Shown here: positions 49,001-59,599 of the stretch, piece after piece | Layout: every line of letters begins with the position of its first letter | Position numbering within the stretch: the stretch's first letter is position 1 | Source: Lepidonotus clava | Lineage: Eukaryota > Annelida > Polychaeta > Phyllodocida > Polynoidae | Direction: 5' to 3' | Assembly (NCBI GenBank): GCA_936440205.1 | Contig: OW387145.1 | Span: forward strand, 15,747,396 to 15,811,395 | Length of the DNA: 64,000 nucleotides | Notes under the pieces: generated by a model | What the model saw: only the letters and a program-made list of their open reading frames with translations | Told to the model about the DNA's origin: nothing | The model's database searches: none | Position numbers and translations under genes: made by a program

Positions 49001-50477
49001 TTTCCTACTTTTTCCTCATTCTGTAGCAGCATCTCTGTTAAAATATAAAAAAGAAATTAAATCGTGAGTTTACCTGCAAAAAGGATAAGAACAAATCCCT
49101 GCCAGGAAAAACAAGCAATTTGGGATTTCGCATAAATTGTTTGGTATTTTGTTTTCTCAAGTTCTAGATTTCTTGATTCTACAATTGTTTTACATTAAAA
49201 AAAAATTCTGAAATGACACTTGATAGTTTTAAGTTCTTAATGAACCCATGAAAAAATGTATCTTGGAATAGGAACACTCCAGGAAAACAAGGAATATCCA
49301 AATAGTATTCGAGTGGTCACCGAGTTATTAGTTTATTTTCAGATTATCCTGATGCAATTTTTAAGTTTCTTCCTTACTCAAACTAACGTTTGAAAATACA
49401 ATAATCCAAAATAATGTCACCTCTTTGTATAAGGAGCTCCATTTAAATAGATAAAATTGAATGCATCGGTGATATATATATTTTAGTATAACACCCAAAA
49501 AAATTATTTTGTTAGATTCCTAATACGGATCCGCTGCCAATGCCAATGTGTATTCCAAATCCTGAAGGATGAAACAGATTTTTCATGAAAGAAAACGTGT
49601 TCTTGCAAAGAAAATCCTTATATTCATATAAAATCATATGCATTTAAATGTCAGGAGAAGGTAATAAATATGCGAGTTTCGGTTGTTCCAGCTGCGGACG
49701 CTGAGGACGCCCTCCCCCAGGGCGTCCCAGCAGCTGAAGGCCATAGTCTCTCCCTCGTGGCGCTGACCCCGGCCCCTCGCCGCCCCCCGGGGATGTAAGT
49801 CAGGCACCTTGGTCCTGTCAAGGGTGTGTGGGGCAAGGGCTTCATCTCCACTTTGAGCCCAAGCCTGAAATTGCGTTGAAAGATCCGATAAAAAAAACTA
49901 ACTGAGTCACTCTGTGGCTGAAAAATTTAGATGTTGGCTTAGTTTTCTGTCTGTTCATTTTAAGGATCTCGGTGATCCATGACAAGAATAGGGATAAATT
50001 GTACAATTGTTAACTGCCCAAACAAGCAATTCGCAGTGGCATTTAACTTTTGTGAAAACTTGCCGGTTATTATAAAAAGATTCACGGTCTAGTTAAAAGG
50101 AAATCTAATTTTGGATTGCAATTACGGTTTGCATCAGTTATGTGTTCAGAACGTCCCATGTCACACACACTCAAGTCATGTCCAACAAGGCCGTCTTTTT
50201 TTAGCCCTTTATTCTACGCGCTAATTCATTTTCCTTATTTCACCCATTCTTTCCGCCCACTTCACCCACATAGACGCCAAACGCACTCCGCAGCAACCCC
50301 GCGGGTCGGACCAAGAGGGTGCTTTCCGATAAGAACACCAACCTGACAACGACAAGCAACGAGAGTCTCTTCAGTCAGACGGCGGTGAGCGGTGGCTCGT
50401 CGTCGTCCACCTGTAACGCCAGCAGCGTCTCCATAGCGTCCGTCGGCCATTACACGGACTTTGCCGTTAGTTATTGA
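37020..50477 (+). CDS. PRC1: Protein regulator of cytokinesis 1 (PRC1/Ase1/MAP65 family)
   Basis: PRC1 bundles antiparallel microtubules in the spindle midzone. Exons: 37020-37033, 42561-42804, 43495-43728, 44155-44325, 44608-44757, 45018-45165, 45692-45828, 46215-46310, 46640-46786, 47063-47182, 48604-48711, 50274-50477 (TGA), giving 590 residues (human 620). Similarity to human PRC1 runs end to end: [12 protein letters not shown], the dimerising and spectrin-type coiled coils, [12 protein letters not shown], the microtubule-binding signature [19 protein letters not shown], then a basic tail with TPAKRR and TTPGKT, matching the Cdk1-site region (TPSKRR, NTPGKA). The C-terminus [14 protein letters not shown] matches human SINSVASTYSEFA. 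The first exon (ATGGCGTTTGAAAG) is only four codons plus two bases; I chose it because it sits behind the promoter and its phase fits exon 2. The rest is firm; exon 1 is inferred. Confidence 0.9.
37815..38372. mobile_element. Possible internally repetitive inverted-repeat element
   Basis: Near the left edge, CCCACGC is followed by GAAATAAG and AAGGTCT; the right edge, reverse complemented, gives CCCACGC, then GAAATAAG and AGACCT. The interior repeats AAGGTCTTA-type words (about 37915-37945 and 38275-38350) and, in the middle (38050-38200), CAGGACACC in both orientations. The ends are weak and target duplications were not found, so this is tentative. Confidence 0.35.
38659..38860 (+). mobile_element. 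TGCA-rich MITE, copy 1 (202 bp)
   Basis: Flanked by AAAC on both sides (38655-38658 and 38861-38864). The left end reads CCGTGTCCAAAATTAAGG and the right end, reverse complemented, ACAGTGTCTGAAATTAAGG. The interior is a chain of GGTGCA/TGCACC words in both orientations. The same family occurs at 42217-42419 in opposite orientation. A four-base target duplication and CAGTG-type ends are compatible with the Chapaev group, but this is a guess. Confidence 0.7.
39140..39361. mobile_element. hAT-like MITE, CAGGGCTCAACATTAAG ends (222 bp)
   Basis: The two ends are perfect inverted repeats of 17 bases, CAGGGCTCAACATTAAG at 39140 and its reverse complement ending at 39361. The interior has four GGGCAGG/CCTGCCC blocks in both orientations that can fold on themselves. 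The ends are of the CAGGG type seen in hAT elements. The flanks share only TGAT-like bases, so the eight-base target duplication is decayed or shifted. Confidence 0.75.
41630..41888. mobile_element. MITE with CAGGCTAGGAAAAT ends (259 bp)
   Basis: CAGGCTAGGAAAATCTGCG at the left pairs with the right end, which reverse complemented reads CAGGCTAGGAAAATTCTTC. The interior repeats ACGACCAGAAAAT about five times, in both orientations (also as ATTTTGGTCGTCCTC), so long stems can form. A hAT-like origin is likely from the CAG ends, but the target duplication is not clear. Confidence 0.65.
42217..42419 (-). mobile_element. TGCA-rich MITE, copy 2 (203 bp), inverted relative to copy 1
   Basis: Flanked by CAAC (42213-42216 and 42420-42423). 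The left end GCAGTGTCCGAAAG corresponds to the right end of the 38659 copy, and its right end, reverse complemented, CAGTTTCTGATATTAAGG then GTGCACCCTGCA, to the left end of that copy. It ends about 140 bases before PRC1 exon 2, so it borders the branch-point region. Confidence 0.7.
47413..47430 (+). other. PRC1: Candidate 18-nt in-frame microexon of PRC1
   Basis: CTGGACACACCCAATGGT lies between a good acceptor (TTATTTTAG) and a perfect donor (GTAAGT). It is in phase 0 like both neighbouring exons, and would add LDTPNG between VRR and [10 protein letters not shown], inside the basic tail. The Thr-Pro it brings could be another proline-directed phosphorylation site. Confidence 0.5.
49692..49794 (+). 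other. PRC1: Candidate alternative PRC1 exon that ends the frame
   Basis: A clear acceptor (GGTTGTTCCAG) and a perfect donor (GTAAGT) bound 103 bases of GC-rich sequence. Read in the phase set by the previous exon it gives [20 protein letters not shown], a few more residues, then a TGA at 49764-49766. The neighbouring exons (48604-48711 and 50274-50477) join in frame without it. Inclusion would truncate the conserved C-terminal [14 protein letters not shown] segment or send the RNA to decay. Confidence 0.5.
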
Positions 50478-51741
50478 CATGCTCCTCTCCTCACCCTTAG
50501 TAGTTGACGCTCCCACCTCGCTGTGGGCAGGAGGTATGCTGCTTGCTGCTGCTGCTCTTGGTTTTGTTTTCCTAGCTTAGTCAAGTTGGATTCATAGTCT
50601 TGTTCTGTGTGAGATTAATCATAGCCAGGAAAGAGCATGTTTTTGAATAGTTAAGATTTGTTGTTATGGATGAATTAATGAGGCACTCTTTAATCTATCT
50701 TCCTAATCTGTAAGTTTTGTACATCTCTAACAATTGGAGTTCGTCTTATTTTGAGTTTCGTTGTAAGCCTTGTCTTAGTGCAGTAAAGATAAAAGGAGAA
50801 CAATTGCAAACAGTATGAGCAGCGAGTAAGCAAGCATCAGTTCCATCACGGGTTAGTTTAGTTAACCTGTTATGTAGTGTAGCATACCAGGATATTTTCA
50901 CTACATTTATCAGATGTTGAAATGTGAATGAAATAGTTCTTGAAGATGACATGCTAGTTGAAATCACTATCCCCGCCACCTGTAGTTAGCAAAAAAAGAA
51001 AATGTCTAGATAATTAGCCCTCCTTATCTAAAGTAGAATATTTCTACCAATCGAAATGGAATACTTTCTCCGAGGCCTAGTCATTTCCATTTATTTATTT
51101 ATTTTCATTGTCTGTGATAGTTATCTATATTTATTGCTCTAAAGACAATCTGGCGTGCATTATCAGTAAGGAAAAAATAGTTAAGACATAGAATTTAAGT
51201 TTTTGCTTCAGATTCTCGTTTGAATTAGGAATCAAGTGTACAGCCAGTCTGTTACATTTTAATTTGAAGCACATCTCAAAGACGTCTTTCAGAACTCTAC
51301 TCTAGGTCCTATTCCTTTCTAATCTACAAGTATTTGACATAGCTGATGTGAGAAGTTTGGCCTACATACTGTTGGATGTTTTCACGGAGGAGACCACCGA
51401 TCTTGGCGCCGACCCTGCTTTTACTAACGCTTTTGCATGCTGCTTCATAGATCTAGTTTAAAGTGCACAATCCTAATCTCGATTTTCAAACCTATGGTCC
51501 AGTCAAACAACATAGTATGAAATATCTTTTAAAAAGAATAGTATTATAGTCAAATCTTTCATCGTCTTTGCATTACCCTTTTCTGAATTCAGCCTTTGAT
51601 CAATATTTTTCAATTAAGTTCCTTAAAGTATTCGTTTTTCCTATCCTAGTCTGGTGAGTGGGTTTATAATACTTGAACTGAGAAAACATGTATCATATTT
51701 TTGAATTCATATTTGAACTTAGGCCTCTTGTTTTCCTATAG
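50478..51741 (+). other. PRC1 3' UTR or last intron
   Basis: AT-rich sequence after the PRC1 TGA with no further coding signal. It is either 3' UTR or, for the variant described at 51742, an intron. A GCTGCTTGCTGCTGCTGCTC stretch lies shortly after the stop. Confidence 0.5.
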
Positions 51742-51810
51742 GTCTGCCTAAACCAGAAAACTCGCAACCAGTGCCGCAGTAGCGTGGCCCCTCGTCCAGC
51801 CTTCTTCTAG
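51742..51810 (+). other. PRC1: Candidate alternative last coding exon of PRC1
   Basis: A good acceptor (TTTTCCTATAG) starts a GC-rich stretch. Joined in phase 0 after the Phe-Ala of the conserved C-terminus (weak donor GTTAGT at 50466), it adds VCLNQKTRNQCRSSVAPRP and AFF before TAG at 51808-51810. Human PRC1 also continues beyond this motif. The donor is poor, so confidence is low. Confidence 0.3.
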
Positions 51811-53942
51811 GCACCTCCCGGTTCCATTACGTCATCACTACGTCATTTCACACGTCATCACTACGCCATCAACGTCGGTCACCATCATCGCTGTTGTCGA
51901 TGATGTCAGGGGTCCCCACCCAGTTGTTTTGTCTTTAAAAACGTGTGAGGGTATATTCTCTTTTTTATCATTTCCTTTTAACAAATTTATCTTGTACATA
52001 GTGTTAGAATAGCCTATCTTTACGGGAGTGCTTGAATGTGACTGTTGAATGATATGTATTTTTGGTAATCCCGAGAACATGGAAAATATGTTATAACGAT
52101 CACTGTATCTACACATCAAGATTTTGGGGAAAATGCTGATACATTCTTAAAAAAAAAAAAAAAAGGTGGGGGGAGGGGACAGAAAGTCTTTTTTGCTTGT
52201 GAAATAATGAGTTGTGTGTGTGTGTAAATGCTCCTTGTCACACGCGATGCGTTCGTAGATGAATTTTCTGTCCATATGCTGTATATATATCTCCTTATTT
52301 TATATCTCCATCTCATGAAAAGTAGCCACACTAGTTACGTCTTTTGTTTCTAGTATTCGGCTATATCGTCGCCGCATCTGTTCACTTGCTCGAATATTTT
52401 CATGTTTTAGTTTCCTTCATAATCAAATATCGAAATATCAGTTAGGCTTGAATATTGCAAAGTAAACGTATATTTGCTTTTGAACTAAATGTATGCAACA
52501 TTTAACTTTGAATTCATTATGATTTCCATAGAATATATCAATGCTTTCTATTTAGATATAGAATGTCATCATGCATTCTTTTCACAATCACTTCTTATTT
52601 ATGGTGGGAAAGGTTAGTTTAAGACAAAGTCGAATATGAATTAGTTCTGACAAAACTGCCGGTGTTTGTCTCGCATACTAAACCCGTTAAAAGAAAAAAA
52701 GCTTGTAAACATTTGCTGACTAAGAATAAAATACTATAAATACGAAGTGTGTTACTAGTTCTACTTAGGAGCTTTCCAATATCTTTGGGCGATTTAAAAA
52801 GATTTAAAAAACTGCTGCCTTCAACTGTATCCTTAAGATTTAAATGAAATGTAAGTCAACTATGCAGACTAGTTAAGCTAAGCCAGCATTGATAAATTAC
52901 TGTAGTTATGTGCCATGCATTTATGAACATCGAAGTCTCGGTTGAAATTTGAAACAAACTTCTGATTTAACTGGAGGGAATCCAGAGATGCCATTTCTCC
53001 TTTTTCCGGATTTTTGTTTGTCCCATTATCTTAGACAAGACAGGTATTTGTTTTCAAGCTTCAGATCATGTTTCTTCAACTTCCTAGAATTTCATTTTTA
53101 GTATTAGAATGTACATCCATTGTTTCTCCAATTTCCGAATTTTCCATGTTCATAGAGTGGCATCTCTGGAAATGTATCACATTTATAACCTTAATTGGTG
53201 GCCTTTATCTCTGTTACGTTGGGTACCATGCGCACATTGCCTAGTAGTCTTTCATGTTAATAATATAGTGTAGATCTACCCTCTTTCTTCGTAGCTGACA
53301 CCACTATCTATTATTTGATTGATAAGGAATGTCTTTAAAAAGAAAATGTTGTCTATGGCCATAAGATATCTGTACAAAGAAAAATGTGTCTTCAATAACA
53401 AAATCATTCGGCCTTCAATCACTATGTTTCGAATTTATGAAAATGCATCACACCTTGTTGTGTACGCTACTTTGGGTTTCTTCATCAACAAATTTGGGTA
53501 TAATTACATCGTTGCAAATTGCGTTTTTGGAGGGAAAACGTTCTGAAAACTGAAGAAATATTTAAAAAAACGTCTCCCCTCCACAAGTTAGCCCTATATC
53601 TGGGCCATTCTGTGTGTGGTCCAGATACTAATCTAAATAAGGCATGATAAGTCTCTTGACAAATTGTCTCCCATTATGAAGATTGATTGACCTGTTTTTT
53701 GTAATGTGATTCGTCTTTTTTGTAATGTGAGATCTGTGGTGGTAACTGGTCAAGATAATGTTGCAGTCATCGTTGTGTTTATAGCTTTACAACTCCTGTC
53801 TCACAAGTGTTGCGATAGGAAGTCATCCTTCCTGTGGCGACTAGATAGCCTTGCATAGTCCCTACATTTAATGTTTATTAGAAGTTTTTAGTAGATTTAC
53901 ATTTAGAAATTGTTGTCTCTCTTGATTTGTTTTTTTTTGCAG

Positions 53943-54010
53943 TATGTCTTTATTGTCACTTGAGAAGAAAGATTGACCAATAACATTTTTCAAGTGTCAA
54001 TAAAGACATA
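53943..54010. repeat. Near-perfect 68-nt hairpin with poly(A)-signal arms
   Basis: The arms TATGTCTTTATTGTCACTTGA (53943-53963) and the matching segment 53990-54010 pair at 20 of 21 positions around a 26-base loop. Each arm carries AATAAA on one strand, so the stem has a poly(A) signal in both directions. It could be a tiny MITE, an RNA hairpin or a bidirectional 3'-end signal. Confidence 0.75.
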
Positions 54011-54654
54011 ATAAATTGCAAATAAAATACAGGATAAATATCCAAAATATTCTATACACACAGTTTGATCACTTACATTTTGTCCAATCTTTCAAAATTT
54101 AGAGAGAAAAAAGGACATTTAACTGAAATTTGAGGCCTTTGAATGGAGGGGGTTGGGCAACGTCCCTGTTGGATTTTAAAAATGCCTCAATTGCATGTCA
54201 CTGTCGCGTATTTATCCCTGTGATACACGTAAAATTCAAAAGATTCCCATCGTATTTGTCACAATACATTTGCCACTGTGTCCTGTCACACGTCGGTTGA
54301 CTTGTTGAATTTGAGAAATCCCTTTGACGCCGTGTTGATTTTAGAAGTCGTGACCCTTAACTTTGCCAAAGTTTTTAAACCATTTTTAACTAAGTATTGG
54401 TACGATTCTCTTGTATTGTAGTTCACCTACGGACTATCTTAAATAAAACTGCATGCTGGGAAATCGGTAGACGAGCCACAGGGCTTAAGCATAGGGGCCT
54501 TCCATTAAGTATGTAGGAGGAAACATGTTTAAATGTGCGTACACTCCTGTACAAATGCAATGTGTACTTTAGCCCAAGTGGGGGTGGGTGTCTGATTTAA
54601 AAAAAATTGCATAAGTACTTAATTTTCAATAATCATATAATTTGTGGTCTAATA

Positions 54655-54857
54655 TGATGGAAGTGACTATTTTTTCATTTTATATCCATCCATATTTTAT
54701 ATTTGTCAAGTCGGTTTGAAATTTCATTTATTTCACAAGGATATATAGCAAATGTATAAATTTTCTATAGTTTTTCCAGTTTTTGTCTGAAAATCAGACA
54801 GAATTAACCTGCAGGTGGTTAAGATATAGTAAATAAGCTATCCGTGGTAGGGAGAAT
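54655..54857 (+). repeat. Repeat family with the GCTATCCGTGGTAGGGA terminus, copy 2
   Basis: An AT-rich body ends in the hairpin GTCTGA-AAA-TCAGAC, then TTAACCTGCAGGTGGTTAA, then AAGCTATCCGTGGTAGGGAG (54836-54857). The body shares words such as ATATCCATC, TATAGCAAAT and TTTTCCAG with the copies at 15.3 and 56.3 kb. Confidence 0.6.
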
Positions 54858-55147
54858 TTCTGTCTCTAAGGAATATTAGTAGGCATTTTTACATACCCTT
54901 AATTACAAACACACAAGAAATCAGCTTCATAGTGGCTCGTGCACCAATATCTGTCAGTCACAGTGAGCAATTTATCTATAATCCTGCTGTACCTTGTTAA
55001 GACTTATGTCGTATGACTCAGGTAAAAACCCAAGCGAACAGTAAGGTGCGAAATCTGTTAAACTGTATATCTATTCTGAATCCCGATGAAGGGCATCGTA
55101 ATATTCATTACTAAAAACATGAATTCGTCAATACATTGATCGTATAC

Positions 55148-55590
55148 CAGGGTTGCCTAAGGTCAGGGAAAAGTTTATTTTTTCAAGGTCAGGGAAAAGT
55201 AGGAATTTTGGAATTGGTCAGGAAAAACTATAATTTAAAAAAAAAAAAAAAGGTCAGGGAAAATTGACCCTGGTCAGGAAAAAATGGATTTTCCAAACCC
55301 GTAAGTGAACAGCTGGCCAATTAGCAAAACTATTTTATCAATGGTGGTCACTTAACAGGGATGCTGGGATTTTAAGGTGTGTTGCTGTGATCCAGCAGAA
55401 TTGCCTTGGCTAGAAGAGTTGCCAAGAACAATCTAAGGTACTGGGTTTTGAAAGTGGGAGCCTAAATGAGAGTAGAAGACCATTCTACGGATTGTTCAAC
55501 ACTGTTTGATGAAAGAATTTTCATATGTTATTAGTCAGGAAAAGATGGAATTTGCCAGGGAAAAGCCAGGCAATTTTGACGCCTCTGGTT
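55148..55590. mobile_element. Possible hAT-like element with GGTCAGGGAAAA repeats
   Basis: The left end CCAGGGTTGCCTAAGG and the right end, reverse complemented, CCAGAGGCGTCAAAATTG are imperfect inverted repeats. Inside, GGTCAGGGAAAA or GGTCAGGAAAAA occurs five times between 55160 and 55290, and TTTTCCCTGG-type words recur inverted near the right end. No coding capacity. Confidence 0.4.
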
Positions 55591-56254
55591 TGTTGGAACA
55601 CTGTATACATCTCAACCAACTTCTCCAAATCGATTGTGAGTACTGTGTTGTGCTTGGTGTAAACTGATCGACTTTATATATAATTATTCTCTCAAAGACA
55701 AAGAAGTTGGAGTGTATCACATCCAATTAATAGGATAGTACTTCACACTAATTAATACCCCCCCAAAAAAATAAAAAAAATTGGGTAGGTGGTTATAGCT
55801 TTTGTTAGAAAAACTTATGTCAAAAATTCGGCCTACTAAGATGATTTATTTTATTGTTGTCTCTAGAGTCCATGTACTGGTCTCTCACGAATAAGCCCTT
55901 CACCGTCTGAATACTTAAGAGCTAAGATCTAGGTAAGAACTCGAGTCGTATTGAGGGGAGAGGGTAATACAGGTGCCATACCTGTCAATGTAAACAGGCC
56001 CATCCTTCTGGCAAGGACCTCTTTTGTTTAATGGGTAATGCCATTGTGTAAATTCTTTTACGAACACAACACCCAACACCTAAGAGCTGAGAATGAGGGT
56101 AACACAATAGGTAAGAATCCTACCAGCCACGGAAATCCAGTTTGCTGAGCTCCACCTGCAGGTTAGCCTAGAACATGGTGCAAGCTGGGTAACATGACGA
56201 CAAAACTCAAGGCATTATATGAATTGTGTCATATTTTAACCGTAATTAAAAAAA

Positions 56255-56422
56255 AATATAATCAATATCCATCTTATATTTCCTGATTTGTTTGAAAAGG
56301 CATTCATTATAGATGGATATATTACAATTATTTAATTATTTTCTAAAGCTTTTCCAGATTTCATTTTGTCGACAAAATTAGTCCGCAGGACTGTATATCA
56401 GCTATCCGTGGTAGGGAGAATT
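56255..56422 (+). repeat. Repeat family with the GCTATCCGTGGTAGGGA terminus, copy 3
   Basis: Two hairpins precede the conserved end: ATTTTGTCGACAAAAT and AGTCC-GCA-GGACT. The conserved AGCTATCCGTGGTAGGGAGA starts at 56400. Compared with copy 2, the second stem has changed on both arms yet still pairs. Confidence 0.6.
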
Positions 56423-56659
56423 GTACGTATTTAGTGAAATTCAGTGTACAAAACTACATAACTACTTCATTAACTTCTCTGTATATTTGCATATTAAGCA
56501 TTATAAACCCTAAGTAAGTTGGATTTTTGTCTGAAAATGAAAAAAAAAAAAGAATAGGTGAAAATTAACTAACAAGCGGGAATTTGGAATAATTAGATTT
56601 CAAGACATTGTAATCACTATCCTATCACCCCCATCCGATTATCAGACCCTCTCTGCAAG

Positions 56660-56750
56660 AAATAACTATTTAGAAGGTATGGGGTTCGAACTTGGTAGCC
56701 TGGATTCGTGAGGTCAACACCTTAACATCTGCAAGGGTAACATCGCCAGA
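56660..56750 (-). repeat. tRNA-like remnant, probably the head of a SINE
   Basis: On the minus strand, GATGTTAAGGTGTTGAC resembles a pol III A box (GGTTAAGGCGTTGGAC in Ser/Leu tRNAs). It is followed by CTCACGAATCCAG, like the anticodon arm, and by AAGTTCGAACCCC, a near-perfect B box. The acceptor arms do not pair well, so it is a tRNA-derived SINE or pseudo-tRNA and not a working tRNA. Confidence 0.5.
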
Positions 56751-57784
56751 TTCCATGTATTAAACAGAACATGGAGAACTAAGCCCAAGACGAGACAGTA
56801 ATCAAAAAAACAGATCTTTTCCTATAAAATATATTCCGAAAACACTGTAGGAACTTTTAAGGCAGGGATGTAAGTCAGGGACAGCGAAAAAATCGGTAAT
56901 ATCATAACGAAAATATGAATAAATCTTAAAATTATGTAAATCATGTTCTAAACATAACATTTTGAAATCGATCTTGGAAATCCTACAAAAATGGGAAAAC
57001 TTACATCTCTGTTAAGAGAAACAAATAGGAATGAATACCACTGTTAGCTTATAAGCCGAAGAGACATTTTGTGGATGTTCAAGTTGGTAAGTCACGAGTA
57101 GATCTACGTTCTCTAGCCTAAGTGACGTGATATGAATTTTCAGATGGGTCTAGAATGAGGCTCCGTACATAAGACATGACCTTTATAGAAGCCTTTGAGG
57201 TGAGAAAACCAACCTAAAGCCATTCGTTGTCTTCAGAGATTTGGATAGGTCGTTCCCCTTTCTAGTTTCATACAGAAAGAAAAGGTTGACTTCCTGAGCA
57301 GCTGTGGAAAGAGTATTGCTGAATCCTACGCTAAAATAAAGACCCCCTCCCCCCATCGCTAACTGTTTGACCGTTATAAACACCAGGTGGCCCAATTGCC
57401 GCACGCTTGGGTATTAATAGTAGTTTACAAAGGGATTATAACGGTTGACTGCACAATAGCTATTGTTTGGCTACACATGCGGTATATGCCGAGAGGCAAT
57501 TTCGCGCTTGCGGAATTCAATAATTGTTTTAATGTACAGTTAATTCCATGAACCCTTTCATACCGTTTACTTTGCTCAATCCTAGAAGAATGGCATACTG
57601 AATGACTTGAAACACGCAAAGGCTAGATTAAGATGAAAGAGATGGCACAAGCGCATTTACTAGAACCAGGCATGCCAGCCACTAGGGAAAAAATAGGAAA
57701 TTCAGGAAAAGGACTTAACTAGGGAAAGAATGTTTCTTTCTATCGAACTACAATACACTCCCTCCCCCCACCCAACTATCCATT

Positions 57785-57882
57785 CACCCTACCACAGATA
57801 GCTTATTTATAGTATTTCTTGCACATGCAGGCTAATTTCTGCAGGTGAAATAATATAGGAAATTGGCTATCCGTGGTAGGGA
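57785..57882 (+). repeat. Repeat family with the GCTATCCGTGGTAGGGA terminus, copy 4 (shorter)
   Basis: GGCTATCCGTGGTAGGGA at 57865-57882 follows CTTGCACATGCAGGC and TTTCTGCAGGTGAAA, which take the place of the hairpins in copies 2 and 3. The end diverges sooner than in the other copies. Confidence 0.5.
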
Positions 57883-58637
57883 CTTAAACGATATTGCCGA
57901 GTTCAATTGTAAGAATCCGCTATGCAACCGACTGGCACGGGTCACACCATGGGTTCTCCTACAGCATGCTTTGGCACAATCTTGAAAGGTTCCGTTCCCG
58001 CTCTCCGCGAGACCTCTTCTGAAACAAAGCAGAACATCATACATACCCCACCTCCTTCATGAACTGTAAGGATAACAACCCATAGACTATATCAATTTAT
58101 GTGAACTTGGTCACTTAGTTTGGATCCCCTGTTCTAGATAGCTAATATTCACCATTCCAAAAAATATTCACTGTAAAAAAACTACTTTTCGAGGTACATC
58201 ACCGGCCCACGGCAATTGAAAAATTAAAGTCCAAAAGTATACTACACAAAAAAATGTTGCCAAAAAAATAGTTTCTAACTGTGTGAGGGACTAAATGTTA
58301 TGCTATTAAATGTCATCTTCAAACATCATTTTGATACATTTCTTACCATCTTTAGGTACCTAAAGCTGGTTGATGAGAATTTAAGCTGGTCGGCAGAGCC
58401 GGCCATAAGGGCATGGGGAAAACACTGTATTCATTACTTCATACGTATTTATATAGGGACACTCGTTGGGGGGCAGTCAGGCCCCTTGACAGGGGCCGGA
58501 CAATAATTATTGGGGCTTTGGCCCCTTCATGACACACACCATTCACACACACATTCTTACAGGGGGGATGCAACCTTTTCAGGTCACGGACCCTTTCGGG
58601 TATTGAGTATTGGATCACAACTTTTGTGAGAGTTGGT

Positions 58638-58655
58638 GGGTCCTGAAAAGGACCC
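58638..58655 (-). other. Histone-type 3' stem-loop sequence without a histone gene
   Basis: The minus strand reads GGTCCTTTTCAGGACC (58654-58639), an exact fit to the histone 3' stem-loop consensus GGYYYTTHTHARRRCC, with one more G-C pair outside. It is followed by CACCAA, like the ACC-rich flank of real histone ends. No histone coding sequence is found on the minus strand upstream of it. Confidence 0.45.
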
Positions 58656-58689
58656 GGGGTGGGATAAAAGAAGGGGTGATCTAGAAGAT

Positions 58690-59060
58690 AAGTCTGATGA
58701 AAAGTCTGTTTGGTTTAGACGGTCTTGGCAGTTCTTGATGACGAGTTCTCTAGTTTGAATCCTGAGTCCATGTGAAGAATAGAGTCCTCTGTGGCTTGGC
58801 AGAAATATATCAGCGGTAAATTGACGACTCGGTCCTGTTCAACAGGCACACACGGATTCACAATGAAGTCTTTTGTCTTCTTGATTTACACAGCATTCAT
58901 TCAAGCACCAGTATGAGTGTGGCCTTGGCACATATTGGCTCCACTATGTGGCAGTGACGTAGAAGTGAAGGAGTCTGGGCCAACCTGGCGAACGGCCTGG
59001 CGGTCGGTTGGGATCTCTGTCGATCTCAGGAATCCTCCCTCTTGTGCTCAGGCTTAGTGC
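58690..59060 (+). mobile_element. Degraded tRNA-derived SINE
   Basis: TTTGGTTTAGACGGTCTTGG (near 58709) matches a pol III A box, and CTAGTTTGAATCCTGAGTCC (near 58746) a decayed B box; the spacing is tRNA-like. A GC-richer body without coding frame follows to about 59060. I recognise the architecture, not the family. Confidence 0.45.
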
Positions 59061-59599
59061 ATGTTCTGTATCATACACTCACTCACACAAATGGATACCA
59101 CTAATATATTTTGATTTCCTTTTTCCAAATTTTTAAAGGCAAAAATCGCCTTTGTCAACCTGATATGTCTATAAACGTTGGAATATCATGAACATTGCAC
59201 ATGCATTATCAAATGCAACTGTAACAAGTCCGTTGGACTCTGTCATTCACACGTCTCTATAAAAATAACATTTGCAGTAAAAACTCGAGAACTTGTCATT
59301 TACACACCCAAAATATGTACATATATAAAAACTATACATTTTGACTAGATCTGTACAAATCTGAACTGCCAAAAGGGTCTAAAAGAGAAATAGATAGGGC
59401 TAGAGAGGTATCAGAAGAGAGGGCCCTTGTCATATTTTCACTTCCAATAATTTAAAAGCTGCCAAGTGAAACTCTTTCCAAAACTGAAAATAATGGCATC
59501 ACAATTTCCTGAGGAAATTTTGAAGCGCATAGGATTTTGGAGTTATGGAAGGAAATTAAAAGATATAATTTTGAAGACGAAACAAAAACACGACACAAT

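Larger units (their letters stand above)
51811..58630. other. Gene-poor region between PRC1 and the PNRC2-like gene
   Basis: No credible coding region. It holds A and G runs near 52149-52180, the hairpin at 53943, the GCTATCCGTGGTAGGGA repeats near 54.8, 56.4 and 57.87 kb, the inverted-repeat element at 55148, and a tRNA-like remnant at 56660. An AATAAA near 52726 could serve a long PRC1 3' UTR. Confidence 0.5.

Noticed and set aside
52192-52230. Short TG repeat, considered as a regulatory element
   Set aside because: An ordinary microsatellite next to a poly(A)/poly(G) tract; nothing more to see.
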